Source: Nostoc sp. FACHB-973
GTDB lineage: Bacteria; Cyanobacteriota; Cyanobacteriia; Cyanobacteriales; Nostocaceae
Direction of reading: 5' to 3'
Length of the DNA: 38,570 bases
NCBI RefSeq assembly: GCF_014698115.1
Contig: NZ_JACJSJ010000081.1
Span: forward strand, 1-38,570
The translations under genes were made by a program, and so were the position numbers. This document shows positions 7,440 to 14,858 of this stretch, piece by piece; positions within the stretch are counted from its first letter, which is position 1; each line of letters opens with the position of its first letter. Below the pieces are notes generated by a model. It had not been told where the DNA came from and searched no databases. It saw only the letters and a list, made by a program, of their open reading frames with translations.

Positions 7440-8597
7440 CTAGTTCCCATCACCTTGACGTGCTGTTCGCATGGCTTGAACAAATTGTTCAAACAAGTAA
7501 TCAGCATCGTGAGGACCAGGACTGGCCTCTGGGTGATACTGTACAGAGAATATGGGCAGAGACTTGTGACGTACCCCGGCAACGGTGCGATCGTTTAAAT
7601 TCAGGTGGCTAACTTCCACAACTGTCGCAGGTAGAGAATCTGGGTCAATGGCAAAACTATGGTTTTGGCTGGTAATTTCTACCTTTTGTTGTAGACCCGC
7701 AGGCTGATTTAAACCACGGTGGCCAAATTTGAGTTTATAGGTTTCTGCTCCCAAGGCATGGCCTAAAATTTGGTGTCCCATACAAATCCCAAAAATGGGT
7801 TTTTCACTCAGCAGCAGCGCTTTGGCAGTTGCAATCCCTTCGGTGACAGCAGCAGGGTCGCCAGGCCCGTTAGAAAGAAAGACACCATCAGGATTGTAGT
7901 TGAGAATTTCCTCTGATGGTGTATCAGCAGGTACAACAATCACCCGACAACCGTAACTTGCTAAGCGACGCAGAATATTGCGTTTGATGCCAAAGTCAAG
8001 GGCAACAACTGTAAAGGGTTCTCCAATATTGTTCGCAGTTTCTGGGTTGAATTCCCAGGCTGGAATTGTGGGATCTGACCACTCATAAGTTGTTGGTGTA
8101 GTAACTTCACGAACCAGATTTAATCCTGCCATATTCGGAGCTGCCTGCACCCGCTCTAGCAATTCTCCCTCATCAAGAATAGCTGTGGAAATGCCACCGT
8201 TCATGGCTCCGAACATCCGAATTTTGCGGGTGAGGGCGCGGGTATCAATGCCGTAGATAGCTGGTATTTGGTGCTGTTTGAGGTAGTCAGGTAAGGATTG
8301 CGTCGATCGCCAGTTACTTGGCCGATGACAAATATTGCGGGCGATCGCACCCCGCACTTGGGGGCGGTCTGATTCCTCATCTTCACGATTGACGCCAGTA
8401 TTCCCCAATTCTGGATAAGTAAAAATCACAATTTGACCGCAGTAACTAGGGTCGGTCAGTACTTCTTGATAGCCAGTCATACCAGTGTTGAATACCACTT
8501 CTCCGATCGCGGTTCCCGTAGCACCGAAAGACCAACCGCGATAAGTGGTTCCATCTGCCAAGACAAGTAAAGCTGGTATTGCGTCAGATAAGGACAT
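7440..8597 (-). CDS. carA: Carbamoyl-phosphate synthase small (glutamine amidotransferase) subunit
   Basis: Supplies ammonia from glutamine to the CarB subunit for arginine and pyrimidine synthesis. The N-terminal CarA domain (LADGTTYRGWSFGATG, GEVVFNTGMTGYQEVLTDPSY) is followed by a class I glutamine amidotransferase: LSNGPGDPAA, FGICMGHQ with the catalytic Cys near residue 271, and SVQYHPEASPGP with the His/Glu pair. 385 residues is the normal length. carB is not in the window, as is usual for cyanobacteria. Oddities: eight GATTGGG heptamers end one base before the start codon on the plus strand, so the region where a ribosome binding site should be is repeat DNA, and the last residues plus stop fall in the STRR block downstream. 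Confidence 0.97.
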   Translation of the reverse strand: MSLSDAIPALLVLADGTTYRGWSFGATGTAIGEVVFNTGMTGYQEVLTDPSYCGQIVIFTYPELGNTGVNREDEESDRPQVRGAIARNICHRPSNWRSTQSLPDYLKQHQIPAIYGIDTRALTRKIRMFGAMNGGISTAILDEGELLERVQAAPNMAGLNLVREVTTPTTYEWSDPTIPAWEFNPETANNIGEPFTVVALDFGIKRNILRRLASYGCRVIVVPADTPSEEILNYNPDGVFLSNGPGDPAAVTEGIATAKALLLSEKPIFGICMGHQILGHALGAETYKLKFGHRGLNQPAGLQQKVEITSQNHSFAIDPDSLPATVVEVSHLNLNDRTVAGVRHKSLPIFSVQYHPEASPGPHDADYLFEQFVQAMRTARQGDGN

Positions 8598-8598
8598 A

Positions 8599-8654
8599 GA
8601 TTGGGGATTGGGGATTGGGGATTGGGGATTGGGGATTGGGGATTGGGGATTGGG
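8599..8654. repeat. Eight perfect GATTGGG heptamers abutting the carA start
   Basis: Eight uninterrupted GATTGGG copies; on the carA strand these are CCCAATC, ending one base before the ATG (8597-8595). Confidence 0.95.
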
Positions 8655-8883
8655 TATTCAGAAAACTTTTCTCTAGTCCTTACTCCCTATTCCCTACTCT
8701 CCACTCCCTACTTCCCAAGACTGCGATCGTTAATTATCCCATGAGTTGGCCAACTAGGAATTTTCAGGTTGTTAATTAAAAATTAAAATTGCCTGTTGCG
8801 TGTTGCCTATTGCCTTTTACTTAAAATCTTTAAATAGGTACGCGAGAGTGGATTTGCAGGAGCTTGGGCAGTTAATATTAATT

Positions 8884-9936
8884 ATGCTTCCGACTTTTTT
8901 ATCCCGTGCAACCCTAATTTTTGTACTCAGCGCTCTAGCGGTTATGAGTGTTGCCTGTAGTGAAGACAAACAAAACACTACGACTACTGGCAATGAGCAA
9001 CCCGCGTCAGTTGGGGATTTGGCATCAGTACAGCCTGCCGCCACCGAACCAGCAACACCAGCAGCTACTCCAGAAGCACAGCCGCAAGAGCCGTCTGAAA
9101 CTGAACCTAGTGTTTTTGAGCTGGCGTTAGATAAAGCTGTCAGTGCTTGGAGTATCAGCCAATCTGCTCAATCTCCAGATGATTGGAATTTGGTGGCGAG
9201 TCAATATCAAGATGCGATCGCTCTCATGCAAAAAGTGCAGCGACAAACACCAGAATTTGCCTTCGCTCAATCCAAAATCACAGAATATCAGCGCCAAATC
9301 AAATATGCCAAGCAAAAAGCTAATCCTCGCCCTGTGCCAATTCAGGAACCTCAAAAAATAGTAGTTGTGGTTCCCCAAGCAGGAACTACACCAAAGTTCA
9401 CTTCACCTCTATCAATTCCTGTACAAAAAAAATTATTACCACCAGAAACAGAAAGATCTTCATCAGCAGTGGTGATTCCAGATCAACCAGTGTTTACAGC
9501 GCCGATTAAAAGGCGGGCTGGTGGTACGCCAATTGTGGAAGTAACCTTCAATGGTCAGCGAAAGTTTGAGATGATTGTAGATACGGGAGCCAGTGGCACT
9601 GTGATCACCCAAGAAATGGCAAATGCTTTGGGAATAGTGCCAGTGGGGAGAGCTAAGGCAAACACCGCCAGTTCTAGATCTGTAGAATTTCCTGTGGGCT
9701 ATGTTGAATCGATGGCACTTGGCGGGGTGACAGTGAATCGAGTGCCGGTGGCGATCGCGGGTACGGAACTCGAAACTGGACTTTTAGGACATGACTTTTT
9801 TGGCAACTACGATGTCACAATCAAGCGGAATGTGGTAGAGTTTCGCCCGCAACTGCGATCGCAAGTCAATTCCCCAGAAATTGAACTAACTGCTCCAACT
9901 TCGTCCAAGCCGCGCCAGTTTGCAGGATATCCTTAG
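8884..9936 (+). CDS. Lipoprotein-type retropepsin-like aspartic protease
   Basis: From the ATG at 8884 the product (350 residues) starts with a signal sequence ending in a lipobox-like VMSVAC, suggesting a lipid-anchored envelope protein. A Pro/Thr/Glu-rich linker, a short helical segment resembling a TPR-like repeat (SVFELALDKAVSAW..QYQDAIALMQKVQ) and another Pro-rich linker lead to a C-terminal single-lobe aspartyl protease domain: GTPIVEVTFNGQRKFEMIVDTGASGT, with the catalytic Asp in DTGAS, and GLLGHDFFGNYDVTI. One-lobe retropepsins act as homodimers; the substrate is unknown. The frame extends to 8800 but only with a TTG and no signal peptide at its front. Its 3' end overlaps the convergent trpD by 71 bp. 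Confidence 0.87.
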   Translation: MLPTFLSRATLIFVLSALAVMSVACSEDKQNTTTTGNEQPASVGDLASVQPAATEPATPAATPEAQPQEPSETEPSVFELALDKAVSAWSISQSAQSPDDWNLVASQYQDAIALMQKVQRQTPEFAFAQSKITEYQRQIKYAKQKANPRPVPIQEPQKIVVVVPQAGTTPKFTSPLSIPVQKKLLPPETERSSSAVVIPDQPVFTAPIKRRAGGTPIVEVTFNGQRKFEMIVDTGASGTVITQEMANALGIVPVGRAKANTASSRSVEFPVGYVESMALGGVTVNRVPVAIAGTELETGLLGHDFFGNYDVTIKRNVVEFRPQLRSQVNSPEIELTAPTSSKPRQFAGYP

Positions 9937-10942
9937 CGATTTTAATACCTTGGGCGTGATCGAGGAACGGTATTACACCCGCTACTTGCAGCGCCAACGA
10001 AGCATTTAAAGCTACCGCATCCTGTTGCGCTTGAGTTCCCTTGCCTTGGAGTACCGCCTTGAGAATCACCGCATTCTCTTGCACATCGCCACCCCGAAGC
10101 ATACCTATGGGAGCAGGTGTTACATCTAAATCTAGGGGATTAATGGTAGTTAACTGCACTTCTCCTTCAGATAACACCGCCAAGTCAGTTAAATCTCCTA
10201 ACCCAGCCTCATCGAGTTTTTCTCGCCCGTGCAGCACAATTGCCTTTTCCTTGCCCAAATTCTGCAAAGCTTGGGCAACCGTTGCCAAAAGTTTGGGAGT
10301 GAATAACCCCACCACTTGCCCAGTTGGACGCAAGGGATTTACTAGGGGGCCGAGTAAATTAAACACTGTTCGCACCCTGAGAGTCCGCCGTAATGAGGCA
10401 ACTGCTTTGAGTGCTGGGTGCCAACCAGGGGCAAACAAGAAAGTGATCCCCACTTCCTGTAAAGCAGCTTGTACCTTTTCACTAGGGGCACTCAAATTTA
10501 CACCCAAGGCTTCCAAAACATCGGCGCTTCCGGTGAGACTTGAGGCTGAACGATTGCCGTGTTTGGCAACAGGTACGCCATAAGCAGCCGTAACAAAAGC
10601 AACCGCTGTCGAAATATTAAAAGTTGACGAACCATCTCCACCAGTACCACAGGTATCAATTAGGGATTGGGTGGATTTTTGCCCAGTCCCCAGTCCCCAG
10701 TCCCTAGTCCCCACCCTGGATTGCGCTTGTAATACTTCAGCCATGCCGGTTAACTCGTCGGCAGAAACGCCTTTAAAGTTCAGCGCTGTTAAGATTGCTC
10801 CCGATAACTCTGGAGGAACCGCTTCACTGAGCCAACCTTGCATCAATTCAGCAGCTTGAGTACGTGACAATGATTGGCCATCTATTAATTGTTGGAGCAG
10901 AACATAATAGGATTCTTGTGCAGGAATTGAGGAAGTTGTCAT
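9866..10942 (-). CDS. trpD: Anthranilate phosphoribosyltransferase
   Basis: Transfers phosphoribosyl from PRPP to anthranilate in tryptophan synthesis. Family motifs are intact: LIDTCGTGGDGSSTFNIST (glycine-rich loop), VAKHGNRSASSLTGSADVLEALG, FLFAPGWHPA, RTVFNLLGPLVNP and VLHGREKLDEAGLGD. The ATG at 10942 (MTTSSIPAQ) is preferred over the ATG at 10987, which would add 15 non-conserved residues. A segment VGTRDWGLGTGQ translated from CCCAGTC heptamers (10679-10716) is inserted just before the glycine loop, a position that seems to tolerate length variation. The last 71 bp overlap the convergent protease gene. Stand-alone; no other trp gene nearby. Confidence 0.96.
   Translation of the reverse strand: MTTSSIPAQESYYVLLQQLIDGQSLSRTQAAELMQGWLSEAVPPELSGAILTALNFKGVSADELTGMAEVLQAQSRVGTRDWGLGTGQKSTQSLIDTCGTGGDGSSTFNISTAVAFVTAAYGVPVAKHGNRSASSLTGSADVLEALGVNLSAPSEKVQAALQEVGITFLFAPGWHPALKAVASLRRTLRVRTVFNLLGPLVNPLRPTGQVVGLFTPKLLATVAQALQNLGKEKAIVLHGREKLDEAGLGDLTDLAVLSEGEVQLTTINPLDLDVTPAPIGMLRGGDVQENAVILKAVLQGKGTQAQQDAVALNASLALQVAGVIPFLDHAQGIKIAKDILQTGAAWTKLEQLVQFLGN
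10679..10716. repeat. STRR heptamers inside trpD
   Basis: Roughly five CCCAGTC-type heptamers, read in frame on the minus strand as VGTRDWGLGTGQ. Confidence 0.88.
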
Positions 10943-11031
10943 AGCTAAGGTTTGTGTGTTGTAGAGTGTAGCTACGTTACAGGGCATGGGAGCTATCCTA
11001 CCGAAAAATTGGCTTTCATCAAAGTTAGAGC

Positions 11032-11058
11032 AGAATTCAGGAGTCAGAATTCAGAATT
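11032..11058. repeat. 27-bp dispersed repeat, copy 1
   Basis: Begins AGAATTCAGGAGTCAGAATT and is identical over 27 bases to 19114-19140. Built from TCAGAAT-type heptamers; it lies upstream of trpD. Confidence 0.9.
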
Positions 11059-11095
11059 AGAATAGGCTTTCAGACTAGCTTTGAGAGCTAGATTG

Positions 11096-11126
11096 TGTAC
11101 TTCACTTTACTTGAAATCTGCTGTAA
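11096..11126. repeat. Left arm of an inverted repeat flanking the methylase gene
   Basis: Starts TGTACTTCACTTTACTTG and ends AAATCTGCTGTAA. The reverse complement of 12063-12092 matches with one single-base gap and one mismatch. Confidence 0.8.
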
Positions 11127-11128
11127 GT

Positions 11129-12010
11129 TCAAATATCAAGGCTTAGCTGTAAAGCCGCATTCATCAAATTTTGATTTTGTACTTTTTTCTCCAAATCAAT
11201 TTTAACTTCGTAATTAGTAATAAATAACTCTTTTCCCTTAGCAGCACCATTCTGCTTATAGTTATTCATGCCATATTGCAATTCCCATGCTGAAATATTT
11301 GCCCATTGAAAATTTTCTCGAATTTGTGGTGAATCGTCGTAAGTGATTAGCCAGCGATGATGACATTGTTGCAAAAGCTCGGCAAATCTTTGATGTTGAA
11401 ATGAGGTGTGCAAGTCACCGTCTTTACCATATAGCTTTGATTTAGTAGCACTGAAATATGGTGGATCTAAAAATAAAAATACTTGTTCCCCTGCTTGTTT
11501 TAATAAGTGACTGTAATCTAAATTAGTAATTTCTACATTTTTATCCAGAATATTCTCTAATTTTTCTAGCCGTTCTATAGAAGAATCAGTAAAGCGTTTA
11601 TCAAAAGCTTCTTGGGAAAAGCCACCTGATTCTACAGTGCCAGAAAATGTAATTCTATTGAGGACGAAAAAGCGAACTGCTCTTTCAAAATCAGATAACT
11701 TGTTGACATCTACAGTGGTTAATTCTGTATACAGTAATTTACCATCTGTGTATTTGGCTTTAATATGGCGAATTTCTTTAACTAACTGAGCTATATCAGA
11801 TTGGGCAAACTTCCAGAATAAGAATAGTTCGCGGTTTAAATCATTAATCCAAATTCTGAGATCGGGGAACTTTTGTTTTAAGTAAATAAATACAGAACCA
11901 CCGCCGACAAAAGGCTCTCTAAATTCAGAAAAATTATCTGGCAAGTATTCGACTATTTGATTTATTGCTTTTGACTTACCACCAGGATATCGGAGAGGGC
12001 TTTTGAGCAT
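11129..12010 (-). CDS. Dam-family (D12 class) DNA adenine methyltransferase
   Basis: SAM-dependent N6-adenine methyltransferase of the alpha class. Order of motifs: MLKSPLRYPGGKSKAINQI (SAM-binding motif X/start), FREPFVGGGSVF (motif I), WINDLNRELF, NRITFSGTVESGGFS, and the catalytic FLDPPYF (motif IV, DPPY). Length (294 aa) fits Dam/DpnM-like enzymes, which usually recognise GATC; specificity cannot be read from sequence. No restriction endonuclease gene is adjacent, so it may be an orphan methylase. The ATG at 12010 is preferred to the TTG two codons upstream. The gene is bracketed tightly by an inverted repeat of about 30 bp (11096-11126 and 12063-12092), giving a ~1-kb cassette. Confidence 0.92.
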   Translation of the reverse strand: MLKSPLRYPGGKSKAINQIVEYLPDNFSEFREPFVGGGSVFIYLKQKFPDLRIWINDLNRELFLFWKFAQSDIAQLVKEIRHIKAKYTDGKLLYTELTTVDVNKLSDFERAVRFFVLNRITFSGTVESGGFSQEAFDKRFTDSSIERLEKLENILDKNVEITNLDYSHLLKQAGEQVFLFLDPPYFSATKSKLYGKDGDLHTSFQHQRFAELLQQCHHRWLITYDDSPQIRENFQWANISAWELQYGMNNYKQNGAAKGKELFITNYEVKIDLEKKVQNQNLMNAALQLSLDI

Positions 12011-12062
12011 AATCAAAAATTATATATTACTCCCTTCGCACTCCAAGAATACCTAAATTTTT

Positions 12063-12092
12063 TTACAGCAGATTTCAGGTAAATGAAGTACA
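12063..12092. repeat. Right arm of the inverted repeat flanking the methylase gene
   Basis: TTACAGCAGATTTCAGG onward to GAAGTACA; pairs with 11096-11126. Part of the motif (AATCTGCTGTAA) recurs at 12225-12236 without the rest. Confidence 0.8.
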
Positions 12093-12110
12093 TATATAAA
12101 ACCCAAAACC

Positions 12111-12202
12111 TTGTAGAGACGTAGCAGTGCTTGTAGAGACGTAGCAGTGCTTGTAGAGACGTAGCAGTGCTTGTAGAGACGTAGCAGTGCTTGTAGAGAC
12201 GT
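12111..12202. repeat. Four and a half copies of a 20-bp tandem repeat
   Basis: Unit TTGTAGAGACGTAGCAGTGC, perfectly repeated four times plus a 12-base partial copy. The core GTAGAGACGT is shared with the palindrome at 29392-29420. The whole 12011-12465 interval has no supported gene; its open frames are made of these repeats. Confidence 0.95.
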
Positions 12203-12465
12203 GTATTCGATTAGAGCGCAATCTGCTGTAACGAACCGCAAAGAACGCATTTGCGTAGCGTTTCGTAGAAAAGAACGCAAAGGAAGAGATAGGTAATCTT
12301 ATAGCGGCAAGGCAGTAATCTGCTTTGATTTTTGAACTTATCGATGTAGGTAGAGAGTTGTTAATCAGGCTTTTTAAGTTGAGGGGGAGTTTTTTCAAGC
12401 AATTAAATAGGAGTCCTAATAATGTCTAAAATTTTTAATATTAACTTCTAATTACACCTCAATCT

Positions 12466-13191
12466 ATGACCCGTTCTGCACCCTATCAACCTTTATTATT
12501 GCGAATTCTTCATGGCGCGAGTGGAATTTTAGTTATCGCGGCAATCATTACCGGATTTCTAGTTTACAACACTTACGATCGCCGATTTGGCAGCATACCA
12601 TTTCCTCAAATTGCCGATATTCAAGGCATTCACGGCACTTTTGCATTATTTTTCTTGCTTGTTCTACCTGCTTTTGCCCTCTATAGCTTTCATGCTGGAC
12701 AAAGGCGCCTTCTTCAATCTGACTCTTTACAGCAATTGAGCCAGGTTGGCAAGCCGATTTGGTGGGTTAGCTTGCAACGTTTGGCGAACACTCTCATGCT
12801 CATAGCTGCTGTTTTGGCTGTGAACTCTGGCAGAATGATGAAGGAAGAGTGGCTCCCCGCAGGGCAGTTGTATCATATTTGGTACTCTCTCCACCTTAGT
12901 GCTTGGGTTGTCATGGTTTGCTGTGTGGCAATTCATGTTTTGATGTCTACCAAGGTGGGTGGTGCGCCGTTGTTACTCTCGATGTTTTCCTGGAAGTTTC
13001 GCCCAGAAGATAGTCCCACTCGATGGTCTAGTCGTTTCCGTGGTTGGTTGAGTAGTTCAGCTAACTTTGGTGCGTTAATGAATAATTTTATGCAAAATAA
13101 TTTTTACCTGAGAATTATTGAGGTGATTGTCCTGGGTGGAATTCTCACAGCCTTTGTCTTACCTCTATTTTTTTCCGGTGGTGAGTCATAG
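12466..13191 (+). CDS. Cytochrome b561/b6-like integral membrane protein
   Basis: 241 residues with about four to five hydrophobic helices. Candidate haem ligands are His in LRILHGASGIL (helix 1), IQGIHGTFALFF (helix 2), YHIWYSLHLSAWVV and CVAIHVLM (helices 4), the spacing expected for two b-type haems in a four-helix core. Cyanobacterial relatives are annotated as cytochrome b/b6 domain proteins; a role in thylakoid or plasma-membrane electron transfer is inferred, with the partner unknown. The ATG at 12466 starts just before the first helix. It lies upstream of the Hlip gene on the same strand, but 190 bp and a separate promoter intervene. Confidence 0.8.
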   Translation: MTRSAPYQPLLLRILHGASGILVIAAIITGFLVYNTYDRRFGSIPFPQIADIQGIHGTFALFFLLVLPAFALYSFHAGQRRLLQSDSLQQLSQVGKPIWWVSLQRLANTLMLIAAVLAVNSGRMMKEEWLPAGQLYHIWYSLHLSAWVVMVCCVAIHVLMSTKVGGAPLLLSMFSWKFRPEDSPTRWSSRFRGWLSSSANFGALMNNFMQNNFYLRIIEVIVLGGILTAFVLPLFFSGGES

Positions 13192-13322
13192 GTAATTTTT
13201 TGTTGAGGCGTAGGTTGCCGCCGTAGGCATCGCCATCACACCACAAAAAAAACTACGTATCCGTAATATATACTGAGTTACTGATTTCTTTTTGGGTTTA
13301 TGTTGCAATTTCGTAAAAATCT

Positions 13323-13350
13323 GTTACATTACTTTACAGGCGGTTATAAC
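13323..13350 (+). promoter_or_regulatory. HLR1 (RpaB-type) site and promoter of the Hlip gene
   Basis: GTTACATTACTTTACA (13323-13338) matches the published HLR1 direct-repeat pattern (G/T)TTACA-WW-NN-(G/T)TTACA; the optional trailing A/T pair is GG here. A TATAAC (-10-like) at 13345-13350 is 16 nt from GTTACA, so the site would overlap the -35 region, the arrangement expected for low-light repression by RpaB. Confidence 0.6.
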
Positions 13351-13381
13351 TGTCACAACATAGAAGCTCGGAGTGTTAATT

Positions 13382-13561
13382 ATGTCAAACGCTAACAAGA
13401 CTACGCCTTCGGTTTCGGAAGATCCTAATGCTTTACGCTGGGGCTTTACTCCTCAGAGTGAAAACTGGAACGGTCGTTTTGCAATGATTGGTTTTTTAGC
13501 TGCCATTCTAATTGAATCGTTCTCTGGTCAAGGAATTTTACACTTCTGGGGCATTCTGTAA
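13382..13561 (+). CDS. High-light-inducible protein (Hlip/SCP, CAB-ELIP-HLIP family)
   Basis: A 59-residue one-helix protein. The signature ENWNGRFAMIGFLAAILIE carries the Glu, Asn and Arg of the chlorophyll-binding motif ExxNxRxAMxG, and the preceding RWGFTPQSENWN is typical of the soluble N-terminal arm. Family role: binding chlorophyll and carotenoid at photosystem II or chlorophyll synthase and dissipating energy in stress, in the thylakoid membrane. The ATG at 13382 has GGAG 8 nt upstream. An HLR1 site lies 44-59 bp upstream and a strong hairpin terminator follows the stop. Confidence 0.95.
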   Translation: MSNANKTTPSVSEDPNALRWGFTPQSENWNGRFAMIGFLAAILIESFSGQGILHFWGIL

Positions 13562-13573
13562 ATTTAGAAAATC

Positions 13574-13616
13574 GTCATTAGTCATCTGTGCTTTGTAAAT
13601 ACAGATGACTAATGAC
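13574..13616. terminator. Strong hairpin between convergent genes
   Basis: GTCATTAGTCATCTGT (13574-13589) pairs perfectly with 13601-13616 over 16 bp, with an 11-nt loop. It sits 12 bp after the Hlip stop and 12 bp before the stop of the convergent 369-aa gene, so it could terminate both. Confidence 0.75.
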
Positions 13617-13628
13617 TATTGCTAGCAG

Positions 13629-14738
13629 CTACCGTGATGAACGGAATATTACACGTCCTGGGGATTCTTCGTGGTTAATTCGCGCATATACCCGCAGACA
13701 AGTTAACACTTCCCCAGGGGTACCACCGAAATCTAGTTGTAAGTCATCTTTAGATGAGGCACAGATATCTGCGTAAAGTCCAGATAATTGGCGAATTCGC
13801 ACTTCATGACCTGCATTAATAGCTTTATCAGCAACCTTCTTGAGAATGCGCCGTGATTCGTTTTGTAGCTTCCCCCACCATGAATAACGTTCAGCCGGTG
13901 GTACAAATACCAAAGAGTGTATTGCCTCATCTATGTCAATCCAAGCACGCAACATAGACAGGGGATCGGCGTTTTCTTCAGCTTTTTGGGTGCGTTGATA
14001 GCGATCGCTCAAAGCATTAATATATTGGTTTCGCTGTTCAGGTTTTGAGTGTAACGAGATGACATCGAAGCTAAAAACACTCTTTAAAGCATGATATAAA
14101 TCTGGTTCTATTTCAATAAATTTCATATATAAAAATAAGAATCCCCCTGGTAAATCGGATTCATTACCTTGGAGAATTTGAGAATTTAAAAGTGCTTTTT
14201 GAGATAAACTTAATCCTTGAGTTTGAATAGTACCACTAAGTCCAGGGTAGATAATTTCATCACGGATAAAGGGAAGTTGATGCAGATTAGAATTATCTGC
14301 GATCGCACCTACTTCTTGAGCCATATCCAAGGTGTGCTGTCGCCAATATGCAGCTAAATCCTCTGGGATTCGTAACAATTTGCGTTGAATTTCATTCCAC
14401 AAATCTGAGTCAGTTTGGCTTTGCAATTGGGAATTACCCAGATAATAATTAAGTTCTGAATCAGAATCAAAAGCTTCCCTTAAATGATTGAGTTTTAATG
14501 TATTTTGGGAAGTTATAATGGCATCTTGCCAACCATTCTCTGACTGTGAAGGTGTAGCTGGAGGTTGCAATAGGCTGTGAAGTTCTTTCAGCAACTCATC
14601 GCATACCTCGACTCCTGGATCTAGTGGAAATTCTGCACGAGCCTGATTTAAAGTAGTTTCAAGTCCGTAGAGAGTAAACCGCAATAATTGGGCTAATTGT
14701 GAGTTTTGTATTTCTAATAATTGACGGAAATGCTGCAT
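13629..14738 (-). CDS. Conserved protein of unknown function, last gene of the Hsp70-like/dynamin cluster
   Basis: 369 residues; no family recognised. Predicted largely helical and soluble, with no signal peptide or membrane segment: an N-terminal helical block (FRQLLEIQNSQLAQLLRFTLYGL), a Pro/Ser linker near residue 80, and a longer C-terminal half (from EDLAAYWRQHTLDMAQEVGAI) with several Trp-containing helices. It is the 3'-most gene of a minus-strand run with the Hsp70-like ATPase (120 bp apart), and the linkage suggests they work together; it could be an adaptor or substrate-presenting partner. A long inverted repeat lies in the gap between them. Confidence 0.75.
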   Translation of the reverse strand: MQHFRQLLEIQNSQLAQLLRFTLYGLETTLNQARAEFPLDPGVEVCDELLKELHSLLQPPATPSQSENGWQDAIITSQNTLKLNHLREAFDSDSELNYYLGNSQLQSQTDSDLWNEIQRKLLRIPEDLAAYWRQHTLDMAQEVGAIADNSNLHQLPFIRDEIIYPGLSGTIQTQGLSLSQKALLNSQILQGNESDLPGGFLFLYMKFIEIEPDLYHALKSVFSFDVISLHSKPEQRNQYINALSDRYQRTQKAEENADPLSMLRAWIDIDEAIHSLVFVPPAERYSWWGKLQNESRRILKKVADKAINAGHEVRIRQLSGLYADICASSKDDLQLDFGGTPGEVLTCLRVYARINHEESPGRVIFRSSR

Positions 14739-14758
14739 TAATATTACCTTTTTTTATC

Positions 14759-14851
14759 TCACGCAGAGGCGCAGAGGCGCGGAGATAAAGAGCTTTTTTC
14801 TATCTCAAACTAAGACGCAAGACGCTAAAAAAACTCTGCGCCTCTGCGTGA
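14759..14851. repeat. 18-bp perfect inverted repeat in the gap between the Hsp70-like and 369-aa genes
   Basis: TCACGCAGAGGCGCAGAG (14759-14776) and its exact reverse complement (14834-14851), 57 nt apart. It could form a strong RNA stem between the two reading frames and lower readthrough. The CGCAGAGG motif is itself tandem. Confidence 0.85.
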
Positions 14852-14858
14852 CTAAATT

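Noticed and set aside
7206..7598. Open frames across the STRR block after carA
   Set aside because: Heptamer and nonamer arrays lack stops, so they create spurious frames (GSGEWGVGSG, HLPHLPHLP).
10041..10583. 180-codon plus-strand frame opposite trpD
   Set aside because: Antisense shadow of a conserved enzyme; no family features of its own.
12053..12398. Minus-strand open frames of 75 and 107 codons
   Set aside because: Both are built from the 20-bp tandem repeat (VSTSTATSLQALLRL-type protein) with no other support.
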